A stretch of 39,026 bases of DNA from Pedobacter agri PB92 (GCF_000258495.1 NZ_AJLG01000022.1:1-39026), one strand, 5' to 3'; numbered from the stretch's first letter, positions 23,305 through 33,191 are shown. Made by a program: numbers and translations. Notes: a model not told the origin generated them from the letters alone.

Positions 23305-25494
23305 ATGCGAAAAATATTTTTATTGCTGTGCGCCCTGGTGTGCATGGTTAGTGCTTACGCACAAAATTCTCTTAAAGTAAGAGTTAAAGACAAACAGAAT
23401 AATACGGCCTTAGCAGATGCCACCATATTGGTGAAGGGCACAAATATCATCCTTAAATCTGCTGCAGATGGCACGGCAAACTTAAATAACATTTCAAACG
23501 GACTGCAAACGATATTGATTCGGAATGTAGGATTTGAAGAACAAAAGTTAATGCTCACTTTCCCTTTCACTCAAAACGAAGCAATTGAAATTTTGATGGA
23601 ACCGGCAGAAGATGAGTTAGAAGAGGTTATCGTTTCATCAACAAGAACGAGCCGAAGCATACAAAACACACCTACCCGGGTAGAAACCATCGAATTGGAA
23701 GAAATTGATGAGAAGAGCAATATGCGCCCTGCCAATGTTTCTATGATTTTGCATGAAAGTACCGGAATAGCCGTTCAGCAAACGTCTGCCACCAGTGCCA
23801 ATGCCAGTATTAGGATACAAGGTTTAGATGGGCGATACACACAACTATTGAAGGATGGTTACGCCAGTTTTGGAAATTTCGCCAGCGGTTTAAGTATACT
23901 TGAAATCCCTCCTCTCGACCTTGCGCAGGTAGAAATCATAAAAGGACCGTCATCAACATTATTTGGAGCAGGAGCCATTGCTGGCGTAGTGAACTTCATT
24001 TCGAGGGTTCCGAGAGAGAAGGCAGATTTAAGTTTTATTTTAAATCAATCAAACGTTGGTCAAACCAATATCGGAGCCTTCAGCATGCAAAGGGGAAAAA
24101 AATTTGGATACAGTCTGCTAGCTTTGGCTAACTTTCAAAAAGCTTACGATGTAGATAAAGATGACTTCACCGAACTTCCAAAAACAAATGATTTTACGAT
24201 CCATCCAAAGGTATTTATTTACCCAAGTGAAAGAACGATGATTACGATAGGAAATGCTTTTACAAAAAGTGATCGAACCGGTGGAGATATTTTCGTTATC
24301 AATAAAGGGATAAACGCTGAACACCAGTATTTCGAAACAAATAACAGCACCAGAAATACATCTACACTCGACTTTAGCTATAAAACCGCTGAAAAAGATC
24401 TGTTAAAAATTAAAACGAGTTTCAATTATTTTAAGCGAGGGATATCGATTCCAGATTATAAATTTAATGGCGTCAATTACAATTCATATACCGACTTCAG
24501 TTACCTCAAAACATTGAAAAATCAGAGTTTGATTTTTGGCGGAAACCTGGTTTACGATAAATTCTCTGAACAAAATCAGGAGCCTGTTTTGAAAAAGGAT
24601 TTCACGACCAGAACTGCCGGTGCCTATGCGCAACACACCTGGGATCTTTCAGAAAAATTAAAGTTAGAAAGTGGATTGAGAGCTGATTTTGTAAATTATT
24701 TTAATGCCAGCTACCGTCAAAACGAGGTTTTTATTTTACCTCGTGTTTCAGCCTTATACAAATTCGATGACCATTGGAGTTCCAGAATTGGCGGAGGCTT
24801 GGGCTACAAAACCCCTACCCTTTTCACTGAACAAACCGAAACTTTTCAATACCAAAACCTCTTACCATTAAATCATGTGAAAGCAGAGCGAAGCTTTGGT
24901 GGAACTGCCGATGTGAATTACAAAACGGCTATAAGCGATGACTGGATGCTTAGCTTTAATCAAATGTTTTTCTTTACTAGAATTAATAACTCTACCATTC
25001 TTTTGCAGGATAACGATGGCAACTTTAGTTTTGGAAACACCCGTGAGCCTGTACGAAGCCTGGGGTTTGAGACCAATGCAAAGCTAATATTTCATGAACA
25101 CTTTAAGCTTTTTGCGGGTTATACTTTTACTGATGCAAAAGCGAATTACCTTCCGGTGATTCAAACCATCAGACTGTTGCCGAAAAACAAGCTTAACCTA
25201 GCCCTTCTTTACGAAAAGGAGAGCAATTTTAAGATGGGATTGGAAGGCTATTTTACTGACAGACAATACCTTTATAACAATCAGCAAACCAACGCTTTTT
25301 GGGAATTCGGTTTTATGGCCGAAAAAGTTTTTGGGAAGATATCTATTTTTATAAATGCTGAGAATTTTACGGATACCAGGCAAAGCCGATATAAAAGTGT
25401 AGTGAACGGATCAAATCTAACTCCTACTTTTGATGATATCTGGACGCACACAGAAGGTAGAACCTTCAATGGGGGAATTAAATTAAAGTTGTAA
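23305..25494 (+). CDS. TonB-dependent outer-membrane receptor
   Basis: The 729-residue protein has a signal peptide (MRKIFLLLCALVCMVSAYA), a carboxypeptidase-regulatory-like domain (about 22-100: LKVRVKDKQNNTALADATILVKGTN), a plug domain (about 120-235, with VSMILHESTGIAVQQ, IRIQGLDGRYTQLLKDG, VEIIKGPSSTLFGAGAIAGVVNFISR) and a 22-strand barrel. It is of the FepA/CirA/BtuB size class rather than the SusC class and has no SusD partner. It should import a chelated metal, cofactor or similar ligand using TonB energy. The Cys-rich protein upstream suggests a metal ligand. The plug keeps the usual KGPSS motif. Confidence 0.92.
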   Translation: MRKIFLLLCALVCMVSAYAQNSLKVRVKDKQNNTALADATILVKGTNIILKSAADGTANLNNISNGLQTILIRNVGFEEQKLMLTFPFTQNEAIEILMEPAEDELEEVIVSSTRTSRSIQNTPTRVETIELEEIDEKSNMRPANVSMILHESTGIAVQQTSATSANASIRIQGLDGRYTQLLKDGYASFGNFASGLSILEIPPLDLAQVEIIKGPSSTLFGAGAIAGVVNFISRVPREKADLSFILNQSNVGQTNIGAFSMQRGKKFGYSLLALANFQKAYDVDKDDFTELPKTNDFTIHPKVFIYPSERTMITIGNAFTKSDRTGGDIFVINKGINAEHQYFETNNSTRNTSTLDFSYKTAEKDLLKIKTSFNYFKRGISIPDYKFNGVNYNSYTDFSYLKTLKNQSLIFGGNLVYDKFSEQNQEPVLKKDFTTRTAGAYAQHTWDLSEKLKLESGLRADFVNYFNASYRQNEVFILPRVSALYKFDDHWSSRIGGGLGYKTPTLFTEQTETFQYQNLLPLNHVKAERSFGGTADVNYKTAISDDWMLSFNQMFFFTRINNSTILLQDNDGNFSFGNTREPVRSLGFETNAKLIFHEHFKLFAGYTFTDAKANYLPVIQTIRLLPKNKLNLALLYEKESNFKMGLEGYFTDRQYLYNNQQTNAFWEFGFMAEKVFGKISIFINAENFTDTRQSRYKSVVNGSNLTPTFDDIWTHTEGRTFNGGIKLKL

Positions 25495-25508
25495 TAATTA
25501 AATAAAAC

Positions 25509-25538
25509 TTGCGAGTATAAAGAGTTATTGTATCTTTG
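25509..25538 (+). promoter_or_regulatory. Strong promoter without a gene: TTG-N19-TATCTTTG
   Basis: A TTG at 25509 and TATCTTTG at 25531 are spaced 19 bases, the ideal Bacteroidota -33/-7 arrangement. Transcription would begin near 25542. Only about 30 bases separate this point from a terminator hairpin. Confidence 0.55.
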
Positions 25539-25541
25539 CAC

Positions 25542-25605
25542 CCTCCTTGGAAGCTTCCACTCCAAAGATTAAGAAAGCCTTTCAGCAATGAGAGGCTTTT
25601 CTTAT
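25542..25605 (+). ncRNA. Candidate very short RNA or remnant transcript, about 60 nt
   Basis: Downstream of the promoter the sequence holds a perfect 12-bp palindrome (TGGAAGCTTCCA, 25548-25559) and then a terminator hairpin with a T-rich tail. No start codon opens a meaningful frame. It may be a small RNA made of two hairpins or what is left after deletion of a gene. It overlaps the 3' flank of the convergent glgB. Confidence 0.35.
25573..25605. terminator. Intrinsic terminator between the TonB receptor and glgB
   Basis: GAAAGCCT and AGGCTTTTC pair across a 12-base loop, with a T-rich tail on the plus strand. It can serve the TonB receptor side and, less strongly, glgB from the other direction. 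Confidence 0.7.
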
Positions 25606-25609
25606 TTTA

Positions 25610-27577
25610 TCATTTAGCACTTTTAAACACCACCAAGGCCAGTGGCGGAAGCGTTATCTCAATTGAATACTCCTGCCTGTTAAAGCCCTCCGTTGATGGA
25701 ACAATATCTCCTCTATTATTGATACCACTGCCATAATAAATGATATCATCTGTATTGAAAATTTCTTTCCATTTACTTTTGAATGGAACACCGATCCTAT
25801 AATTTTCCCTCACAACCGGAGTGAAGTTCAAGGCAATAATTAATGTATCTTTTGCTTTTGGCCCTTTTCTCATGAATACAAAAATCGACTCGTTTGCGTT
25901 ATCCGCATCCAGCCATTCAAAACCTTCATAGCTAAAATTGAAATGGTACAAAGCTGGTTCTTTGCGATAAAGAAAATTCAGGGCTTTTACTGTTTCCTGC
26001 ATCCCTTTATGGGGTGCATATTGTAGCAAATGCCAGTCTAACGATTGTGTGAAATTCCATTCATTGGTATCGCCAAATTCGTTACCCATGAATAGAAGCT
26101 TGGCGCCCGGGTGGGTAAACATATAACCATAAAGTGCCCTTAAATTGGCAAACTTCTGCCATTCATCTCCAGGCATTTTATAAAGCATCGGCGATTTTCC
26201 ATGCACCACCTCATCATGTGAGAAAGGTAGCATGAAGTTCTCGGTAAAGGCATAAGTCATGCTGAAACTTAATTGGTGATGATGATGTTTTCTGCCTAGT
26301 GTGTCTACCTTAAAATATTTCAAAGTATCGTTCATCCATCCCATCATCCATTTCATTCCAAAACCTAAACCGCCCGCATGCACCGGATGGGTAACGCCTG
26401 GATAGGTACTGCTTTCTTCAGCAATGGTTTGAACGCCACTGAAATTTCCATAAACGGCTACATTCAAATCCTGAAGAAATTGAATTGCGCCGAAATTTTC
26501 TGGCCCTCCCTGATCGTTTGTCGCAGCATCACCATCCTCCCTCGAAAAGTTAAAATATAGCATTGAAGCCACGGCATCAACCCGTAATCCGTCGGCATGG
26601 TATTGATCAATCCAGAAAATGGCGTTGCTGATTAGAAACGAGCGAACCTCAGGCCTGTCGTAGTTGAAAATATAAGATTTCCAATCTGGATGAAATCCTT
26701 TACGCATATCGGCATGTTCATACAGGTGCGTTCCGTCAAATTCATATAATCCGTGTCGATCGCCAGGAAAATGAGAAGGAACCCAATCCAAAATGACAGC
26801 GATATTAGCTTTATGCAGTTCATCAATTAAATACATGAGGTCTTGAGGAGTGCCGTAACGAGAACTTGCTCCAAAATAGCCTGTAATTTGATATCCCCAA
26901 CTTGGAAAAAAAGGAAATTCCATCACCGGCATCAGCTCTACATGTGTAAACCCCATTTCCTTAACGTAAGGAACAAGTCTGCCGGCTACTTCTCTCGCTG
27001 TTAGCACCCGTTCCGGATTATCAGGATCGCGTTCCCAGGAGCCTAAATGTATTTCATACACTGAGATCGGTTGATCCAATGCATTCATCTTCGCCCTTTT
27101 AGAAAGCCAGGTTTTATCTTTCCACGAATAATCCGTATCCCACACCACTGAAGCAGTTTGTGGAGGATGCTCCCATCTTCTGGCATAAGGATCACCCTTT
27201 AAATGTTCTGACTCATCAAAGCCTTTAACGAAATATTTGTAAATCTCTCCTTTTGCTATGCCAGGTAAAAAGCCCTCCCAAATACCCGATTTATCCCAGC
27301 GTTTGTGAAGTGGATGAGCATGGTTATCCCACTGGTTGAAATTGCCAACGACACTTACCCTCATTGCATTAGGTGCCCAAACGGCGAAATAAGTTCCATT
27401 TGTTTTTTCGACATTGATGAGGTGAGAACCTAATTTTTCGTACAACCTAAAATGCTTTCCAACTAAAAAAAGATCAATGTCGTAATCGGTAAATAAACTG
27501 TGTACCCAAACTGATTTACTGGTATCAACCTTGGCTATTGCTGTTTTTTTCTCTGAAACTTTTTTCGTTTTTGGCAT
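25610..27577 (-). CDS. glgB: 1,4-alpha-glucan branching enzyme (GH13)
   Basis: From the ATG at 27577 the product has 655 residues. An N-terminal CBM48 module (TYFAVWAPNAMRVSVVGNFNQWD) is followed by the GH13 barrel with WGYQITGYFGASSRYG, the nucleophile in ADGLRVDAVASML, the acid Glu in TIAEESSTYPG and the FSHDEVVHGK transition-state residues. It moves alpha-1,4 chains to alpha-1,6 branches in glycogen. The family is usually 630-730 residues. An upstream start at 27622 lies inside the hairpin after the GH31 gene and is rejected. It is downstream of the GH31 alpha-glucosidase gene on the same strand with a 60-nt gap, which fits glycogen or maltodextrin metabolism. Confidence 0.95.
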   Translation of the reverse strand: MPKTKKVSEKKTAIAKVDTSKSVWVHSLFTDYDIDLFLVGKHFRLYEKLGSHLINVEKTNGTYFAVWAPNAMRVSVVGNFNQWDNHAHPLHKRWDKSGIWEGFLPGIAKGEIYKYFVKGFDESEHLKGDPYARRWEHPPQTASVVWDTDYSWKDKTWLSKRAKMNALDQPISVYEIHLGSWERDPDNPERVLTAREVAGRLVPYVKEMGFTHVELMPVMEFPFFPSWGYQITGYFGASSRYGTPQDLMYLIDELHKANIAVILDWVPSHFPGDRHGLYEFDGTHLYEHADMRKGFHPDWKSYIFNYDRPEVRSFLISNAIFWIDQYHADGLRVDAVASMLYFNFSREDGDAATNDQGGPENFGAIQFLQDLNVAVYGNFSGVQTIAEESSTYPGVTHPVHAGGLGFGMKWMMGWMNDTLKYFKVDTLGRKHHHHQLSFSMTYAFTENFMLPFSHDEVVHGKSPMLYKMPGDEWQKFANLRALYGYMFTHPGAKLLFMGNEFGDTNEWNFTQSLDWHLLQYAPHKGMQETVKALNFLYRKEPALYHFNFSYEGFEWLDADNANESIFVFMRKGPKAKDTLIIALNFTPVVRENYRIGVPFKSKWKEIFNTDDIIYYGSGINNRGDIVPSTEGFNRQEYSIEITLPPLALVVFKSAK

Positions 27578-27600
27578 GGTGAGTTTGGCTAGATAGATGA

Positions 27601-27630
27601 AGCCCCAAATGCTAAACAACATTTGGGGCT
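27601..27630 (-). terminator. Hairpin between the GH31 gene and glgB
   Basis: AGCCCCAAATG and CATTTGGGGCT pair over 11 bp with an 8-base loop. There is no clean U-tract on the minus strand (TCATC follows), so it may attenuate rather than end transcription into glgB, or protect the upstream mRNA. Confidence 0.6.
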
Positions 27631-27637
27631 AAAAGAT

Positions 27638-30100
27638 TTACAGACTTAAAATCTGAATTTCACTAAAGGTTTTTAGACACTTGAAGTGTAAAATATTTTG
27701 ATCATCAATATGAAAATCACTTACTTCTTTGCTATCAACAATGATCTTTTTAACCTGGAATTTCAAGCCCATCACATTACAAACATAAAATTCATAATTA
27801 GGGGTATATAAGCCTTCAATACGCTGATTCACTTTAAACAAATGCTGATCAGCTTTTACTGTGAACTTTTTCTCGAGATAAATATCCTGTTCAAAAGCAA
27901 AAGTATCGCCGTGATCCTCATACATGTAAGAATTTACTTCGTAATCGCTTTGATAGATATTTAATACCACCTCTGTAATTGCTTTTTCATCAACATACTG
28001 CATTACCGGGTATTCCGGAATAACAGATCCCGCTCTAACGAACATCGGCATGCTGTCAATTTTAGCTTCAACGGTATATTCGTTTCCACCTTCCAAAACT
28101 TCATTGGTCCAGAAATTATACCATGTTCCTTTTGGAAGATACACTTTTCTTGAAATTGCACCTTGTTCTAAAACCGGGCATATTAATAGTTTATCACCAT
28201 AACAAAACTCATCCTGGCGGAAGCTATTACTGATATTTTCTTGCTCCAGCATTACCAATGGGCGTAAAATCGGGAAGCCGTAACGGTGATGTTCCCAGAA
28301 AACTGAGTACAGATAAGGCATTAAACGATACCGCAGCTCTATGAATTTGCGGTTGATGTCTTCAAAAAATTCGCCGAAACTCCATGGCTCACGTTCTGCA
28401 GTATCACCAGCAGAGTGTGCTCTCATGAACGGCGAAAAAGTACCTAACTGAATCCAGCGAGTAAATAATTCGCCATCTGGCTCTCCACTAAAACCCCCAA
28501 TATCTGTTCCACAGAAAGGAACGCCAGACACTGATAAACGCTGGCACTGAATATTCCCGATTTTCAAATGCTCCCAGGTAGCAATATTATCTCCGGTCCA
28601 AACACTGGCGTAACGTTGCATACCAGAATAACCTGCTCTGGTAATGGTAAACGGACGTTTATTGCGCATCAGTTTTTTCAAGCCTTCATAGGTTGAACGA
28701 ACCATTTGCATGCCATAAACGTTATGGGCTTTACGGTGAGAGCCGCGGTAGCCATCATAATTGTGGCGCACATCATTCGGAAACGTACCCGAACCAAACA
28801 CTGCCGGTTCGTTCATATCGTTCCAAAAGCCAGCAACACCCATATCTACCAACTCTTCATACAATTTACCCCACCACTTTCTAACTTTCGGATTGGTAAA
28901 ATCAGGGAATTGGCAACGGCCTGGCCAAACATGGCCTTCCATAAAATAATCATCACTTCTTCTACAGAAGTATTTATTGTCTTTTCCTTCTTTAAAAACC
29001 CAATAATCGTCATCTACCTTAATTCCCGGATCGATCATGACAACGGTTTTAAAACCATCATCAGAAAGCTCTTTGATCATTTTACGTGGATCAGGAAAAT
29101 ATTTTTTGTTCCAGGTAAAGCAGCGATAGCCGTCCATATAATCGATGTCCAGATAAATGGCATCGCAGGGAATTTTTCTATCTCTAAACTGCTTGGCAAT
29201 TTCTTTTACTTTTGTTTCCGGATAATAGCTCCAGCGACATTGCTGATAACCTAAAGTCCATTTTGGAGGCATTGGATGCGTGCCGGTTAAGCTGGCATAA
29301 CGTTTCACTACATCCATAATGTGAGGGCCGTGAATATAATAGTATTGCAATTCACCGCCATCTGCCCAGAAACTCGTTTTACTTACATCCTCACCACCGA
29401 AATCGAAATAGGATTTAAAAGTATTATCAAAAAAGATTCCGTATGCAGCCTGATTATGAAGGCCAATATAAAATGGAATGGTTCGATACAGTGGATCCTG
29501 GTTCCAACCGAAAGAATAGGCGTCGGTATTCCAATTTTCGAAACGTCGACCACGAAGATTGAAATTTCCAGATTTATCACCTAAGCCGAAAAAATTCTCT
29601 TCGGGGTGACATTTTTTAGTTGCATAAATATAGTAACCGCCGAAATCGACATTTTCCTCCCAGTGCATGGAATTTGCTTCATCAACCATTACCAAATTGG
29701 TAATGTTATCAGAAAATGAAACATGAAAATTAGCTTTTTCTATTTTACAGGTTACCGAATGTGTAGAAACGGTATAATGATCTTCATGCTCCTGCATTTT
29801 AAAAACGGAAACTTTTTGATCTACCTCGGGTACAGCGTAAGAAAAATCATCAAGAAAAACACCATGTGGTGCAAGCCTAACGCGAATAATCTCATCACTA
29901 ACTACTCTTATTTCTACTTTGGCATCGCCATCAGAAAAATAAAAACGATTTCCTTCTTTCTTTACCTTTTTTACCGATCCAAGATATTGTTTAACAATCG
30001 GTTTTACCGATATATCAACAGGGTTATTTAAATGCTGTATTTCTTGTTCTTTTTCAATCAGGTCGTTTATCTCACTTGTCTTGTCGTTGGTATCTTCCAT
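27638..30100 (-). CDS. Cytoplasmic GH31 alpha-glucosidase
   Basis: The 820-residue protein has no signal peptide, so it works in the cytoplasm. It contains the GH31 layout: N-terminal beta-sandwich (ENFFGLGDKSGNFNLRGRRFENWNTDAYSFGW), catalytic barrel with the nucleophile Asp in GVAGFWNDMNEPAVF and the acid Asp in ASVWTGDNIATWEHL, the FCGTDIGGFSG loop, and C-terminal sandwich domains. It hydrolyses terminal alpha-glucosidic bonds in maltodextrins, isomaltose or similar sugars; the specificity cannot be read from sequence. It precedes glgB on the same strand. Confidence 0.94.
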   Translation of the reverse strand: MEDTNDKTSEINDLIEKEQEIQHLNNPVDISVKPIVKQYLGSVKKVKKEGNRFYFSDGDAKVEIRVVSDEIIRVRLAPHGVFLDDFSYAVPEVDQKVSVFKMQEHEDHYTVSTHSVTCKIEKANFHVSFSDNITNLVMVDEANSMHWEENVDFGGYYIYATKKCHPEENFFGLGDKSGNFNLRGRRFENWNTDAYSFGWNQDPLYRTIPFYIGLHNQAAYGIFFDNTFKSYFDFGGEDVSKTSFWADGGELQYYYIHGPHIMDVVKRYASLTGTHPMPPKWTLGYQQCRWSYYPETKVKEIAKQFRDRKIPCDAIYLDIDYMDGYRCFTWNKKYFPDPRKMIKELSDDGFKTVVMIDPGIKVDDDYWVFKEGKDNKYFCRRSDDYFMEGHVWPGRCQFPDFTNPKVRKWWGKLYEELVDMGVAGFWNDMNEPAVFGSGTFPNDVRHNYDGYRGSHRKAHNVYGMQMVRSTYEGLKKLMRNKRPFTITRAGYSGMQRYASVWTGDNIATWEHLKIGNIQCQRLSVSGVPFCGTDIGGFSGEPDGELFTRWIQLGTFSPFMRAHSAGDTAEREPWSFGEFFEDINRKFIELRYRLMPYLYSVFWEHHRYGFPILRPLVMLEQENISNSFRQDEFCYGDKLLICPVLEQGAISRKVYLPKGTWYNFWTNEVLEGGNEYTVEAKIDSMPMFVRAGSVIPEYPVMQYVDEKAITEVVLNIYQSDYEVNSYMYEDHGDTFAFEQDIYLEKKFTVKADQHLFKVNQRIEGLYTPNYEFYVCNVMGLKFQVKKIIVDSKEVSDFHIDDQNILHFKCLKTFSEIQILSL

Positions 30101-30204
30101 CCTTTTTTATTCAAAATTTTAAATTAATTACCCTTAAACTGAGATGTGTTTAAGAAAGTACTATAATACAAATATTTTATAAAAGGGATGTATTAAAAAT
30201 AAAA

Positions 30205-30236
30205 AAACCCTCTTCACTTCAAAAGTAAGAGGGTTT
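30205..30236 (-). terminator. Intrinsic terminator of the large TonB receptor gene
   Basis: AAACCCTCTT and AAGAGGGTTT pair across 12 bases; on the minus strand the stem is followed by a run of T residues. It lies 21 bases after the receptor stop. Confidence 0.9.
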
Positions 30237-30257
30237 CAGAAAGCGCATATCTTTTAA

Positions 30258-33191
30258 CTATGGATTATAAGAAAATGCTAAGTAATAAATTGCTCCCGCT
30301 GCCGGATTACCATAAGAAGTAATGTAATATTTGTTCATTACGTTAGATCCACCCAATTTGATTGATGATTTTACCGAAGGTATTTTAAAACTAACCTGAG
30401 CATCTAATGAACTGTAGGCCGGAACTTCTCCTGAAGCAAATGACGAATTCCAGTAGAATTTATCTTGCCAGCGATACGAGAGGTTATATCCTACATTTTT
30501 GATGATTTCCTTGTTTCCGAATCCTAGGTTAAAACGTACTTTCGGTGTATTGAAATCATTGATGTAATTTGCAGGAAGATCACCAATCTGGTTATACGAA
30601 ACGTTTCCGCTGATATTATAGTTACCCACCAAATAATCTAAACCTAAGGCCGCACCATATGAACTTACCTCGCCGGCTGCATTTACCGGAACGCCAAATT
30701 TAACGAAAGTTGGAGCCGCCAATGTACCTACATTCTGATACACATCAACCGCGGTAATAAAATCTTTATAAATATTGTAATAGCCGTAGGCATCGACTAA
30801 TAAATTTGGTAAAATTAAACCTTTATAACCCAATTCATAAGACTGAACACTTTCCGGGCGAACACCGCGATCATCAAACGTATATTGTTGTAATAAGGTT
30901 GGATTTGGTGTACCCGTAGCAGCTGATGCCAGGAATGCACGGTAACTCACATCTGTAAAAGCCTTATTGCCATTCAAATTGTATTTACCAAAGATGATCT
31001 CCGGCAAACCGCCAATCAAACGCTGAGAACCACCGCCCACTGATAGATCGATATACTGATTTTGGGTAGTTGGGTTACGGTAACCGGTTTGATAAGAAGC
31101 CCTGATGTTGTTATTTTTAGCTACAGTAAAAACCCCGGTGATACGTGGCGTAAAACGACCTTCGAAGTTCATGCTCTTATCATACCTACCAGCGAAAGTG
31201 AATTTAACTTTATCATTGAAAAACTTTTTACCGATTTGTCCGAAAGCACCATATTCATTGATATCGATCGAATTGTTTAAATCATTGAAGATAGTTCCGG
31301 CAGAGTTCAAATCATATAATCGGTAAGAAGCACCAACCTGAAATTCTACCACATTGTTGAAGGCATTGGTAAAATTATACATTCCCTCATAGTGATATAA
31401 GTTAGTTTTATCATCAAATTTAGCCCCATAAACACTTTGCGAAGGATTTGCAGAATTGATGGCAGTTGCACTGATGGTGGTGTTCATGATGTTGTTCATT
31501 GACGTGGCAAACTGCGGACTTCCCGGCTCAAACCGGCCTTGATTAGCCACGCCTCTTGCGGTTACATGCGCTGCTGCATCACTTTGGCCCGCTGCTCTTG
31601 CACCAACATAATTACCAATATATTGCGGAAACCAGGTGGTAGAAGGTTTAGAAACCTCATTAATATAACTTCCTAAGATAGATGAGATATAAGAATCGCC
31701 TGAGCGTTCCTGGGTAGTATAACCTTTGATGGAGAAATCCTGACCTTTAACCTCTAATTTATATTGCCCGATATTAAAATTTCTGAGCGAATAGCGGTCG
31801 GAACCGGTGTAAACAGATGTTCCTGTTCCCCAGTTGGCTTGCGCAACGGCTTGAACGGTGTTGGTGATGTTGTAGTAAACTGCACCTGAAGCTTTTAACG
31901 ATTTGGTATCATAATCAACCAGATCGCGTTCGTTGTAACCCGTTCTGGAAACATTTTGATCAGGAATTAAATTAGCTTTTAAACCCACATAAAAAGGAAG
32001 ATAGTTTTGTACTGCCGGACGCAATGCTGCTGGCAACCCCGCTAAAAATCCTGCTTGTTGTGCTGCATTTGGAATGGCAGCACCAAATGCACCATCCATT
32101 AAAGCTTTAATATTTGGTATGGCACCACCAGAACCCGCATTAATACCTGAAATTGTTGCGTTTTGAACACTTAAAGCTACGTTACGCATGTTCTGGCTCA
32201 CCTCATCACCATAAACATTTATCCCATCGTAATTGGTGTCGCTGTTACGATCGCCAGACTTGAACATCCTTGCATTACGGTCAAAGTTTGAATAGTTGGT
32301 ACCCATCCAGTCTTTAGCCTGCAGAAATGAAAAAGCCGCTTTCACGCCAAATTTATTATTCCACGATTTTGCCACGCGAACATCCAGTTGATTAAAAGGT
32401 TGTACACTTGAATTGTCGTCATTTACATGGTTAATTCCTGTTTTATATTGAAAACTAGCGCCCTGATATTTGAAAGGATCTTTTGAAGTCATCAGTAAAG
32501 TTCCATTAATACCACCGGCACCGTACAAAGCTGACGAAGCGCCCGGTAAAAGTTCCACATTATCTACATCAAGCTCGGTAATACCTACAATATTTCCGAC
32601 AGAGAAGTTCAGGCCAGGGGCCTGGTTATCCATGCCATCGATGTATTGGTTAAAACGTGTGTTACCGTTTGAGTTAAAACCACGGGTATTGATAGATTTG
32701 AACGTTAAACTTTGCATACTGCTCTCTACCCCTTTCATGTTGTTTAACGCATCATAAAAAGATGGTGCAGCAATTTCTCTGATGGATGCAGCACTCATTC
32801 GCTCAATAGAAACCGGCGATTCCAAAATACGTTCAGGCGTTCTTGATGCAGAAACTACCACGTCACCTCCTAAGGTAACAGCGGTTTCTAATTCAATATT
32901 TATACCCGCTGTGTTCCCGGTTACCTGGCGCTCAACAGTTCCATAGCCTACATAAGAGGCAACTAAAGTAAACGGAACTTTCGCGTTTGTTGTAAATGAA
33001 AAACTACCATCGCCTGATGAAGCCGTACCACCGGTTTGCCCTTTAATGGTTACACTTACACCCGCCAGTCCTTCTTTCGATTGCTTATCTTTAACGGTTC
33101 CACTAACCGTGATGTTTTGTGCCTGTGCTGCAATATTTAATGCAAACACTAAAAATAACACATACAAGATCTGTGTAAAGTTTCTTCTCAT
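30258..33191 (-). CDS. TonB-dependent outer-membrane receptor, large
   Basis: The 977-residue protein has a signal peptide (MRRNFTQILYVLFLVFALNIAAQA) and a carboxypeptidase-regulatory-like domain (about 27-108: VSGTVKDKQSKEGLAGVSVTIKGQTGGTASSGDGSF). The plug domain spans about 115-235 (YDALNNMKGVESSMQSLTFKSINTRGF, VELLPGASSALYGAGGINGTLLMTSKDP), followed by a large barrel with long loops rich in Ala, Gly and Asn. It ends in YYLAFSYNP. It imports an unknown ligand with TonB. It has the SusC-like N-terminal extension but no SusD gene beside it, so it is not a typical polysaccharide utilisation pair. It is transcribed alone. Confidence 0.93.
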   Translation of the reverse strand: MRRNFTQILYVLFLVFALNIAAQAQNITVSGTVKDKQSKEGLAGVSVTIKGQTGGTASSGDGSFSFTTNAKVPFTLVASYVGYGTVERQVTGNTAGINIELETAVTLGGDVVVSASRTPERILESPVSIERMSAASIREIAAPSFYDALNNMKGVESSMQSLTFKSINTRGFNSNGNTRFNQYIDGMDNQAPGLNFSVGNIVGITELDVDNVELLPGASSALYGAGGINGTLLMTSKDPFKYQGASFQYKTGINHVNDDNSSVQPFNQLDVRVAKSWNNKFGVKAAFSFLQAKDWMGTNYSNFDRNARMFKSGDRNSDTNYDGINVYGDEVSQNMRNVALSVQNATISGINAGSGGAIPNIKALMDGAFGAAIPNAAQQAGFLAGLPAALRPAVQNYLPFYVGLKANLIPDQNVSRTGYNERDLVDYDTKSLKASGAVYYNITNTVQAVAQANWGTGTSVYTGSDRYSLRNFNIGQYKLEVKGQDFSIKGYTTQERSGDSYISSILGSYINEVSKPSTTWFPQYIGNYVGARAAGQSDAAAHVTARGVANQGRFEPGSPQFATSMNNIMNTTISATAINSANPSQSVYGAKFDDKTNLYHYEGMYNFTNAFNNVVEFQVGASYRLYDLNSAGTIFNDLNNSIDINEYGAFGQIGKKFFNDKVKFTFAGRYDKSMNFEGRFTPRITGVFTVAKNNNIRASYQTGYRNPTTQNQYIDLSVGGGSQRLIGGLPEIIFGKYNLNGNKAFTDVSYRAFLASAATGTPNPTLLQQYTFDDRGVRPESVQSYELGYKGLILPNLLVDAYGYYNIYKDFITAVDVYQNVGTLAAPTFVKFGVPVNAAGEVSSYGAALGLDYLVGNYNISGNVSYNQIGDLPANYINDFNTPKVRFNLGFGNKEIIKNVGYNLSYRWQDKFYWNSSFASGEVPAYSSLDAQVSFKIPSVKSSIKLGGSNVMNKYYITSYGNPAAGAIYYLAFSYNP

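Noticed and set aside
26283..26303. A four-histidine run in the branching enzyme that could suggest an added tag
   Set aside because: It lies in the middle of the native GH13 domain (KHHHHQLSFSMTYAF) and is part of the natural loop.
28706..29254. A 182-codon plus-strand open frame opposite the GH31 gene
   Set aside because: It is antisense to a well-supported enzyme over conserved catalytic regions, has no promoter or family match, and its composition is that of a shadow frame.
23305..33191. A polysaccharide utilisation locus around the two TonB receptors, GH31 and glgB
   Set aside because: There is no SusD-like gene, GH31 and GlgB lack signal peptides, and terminators separate the transcription units.
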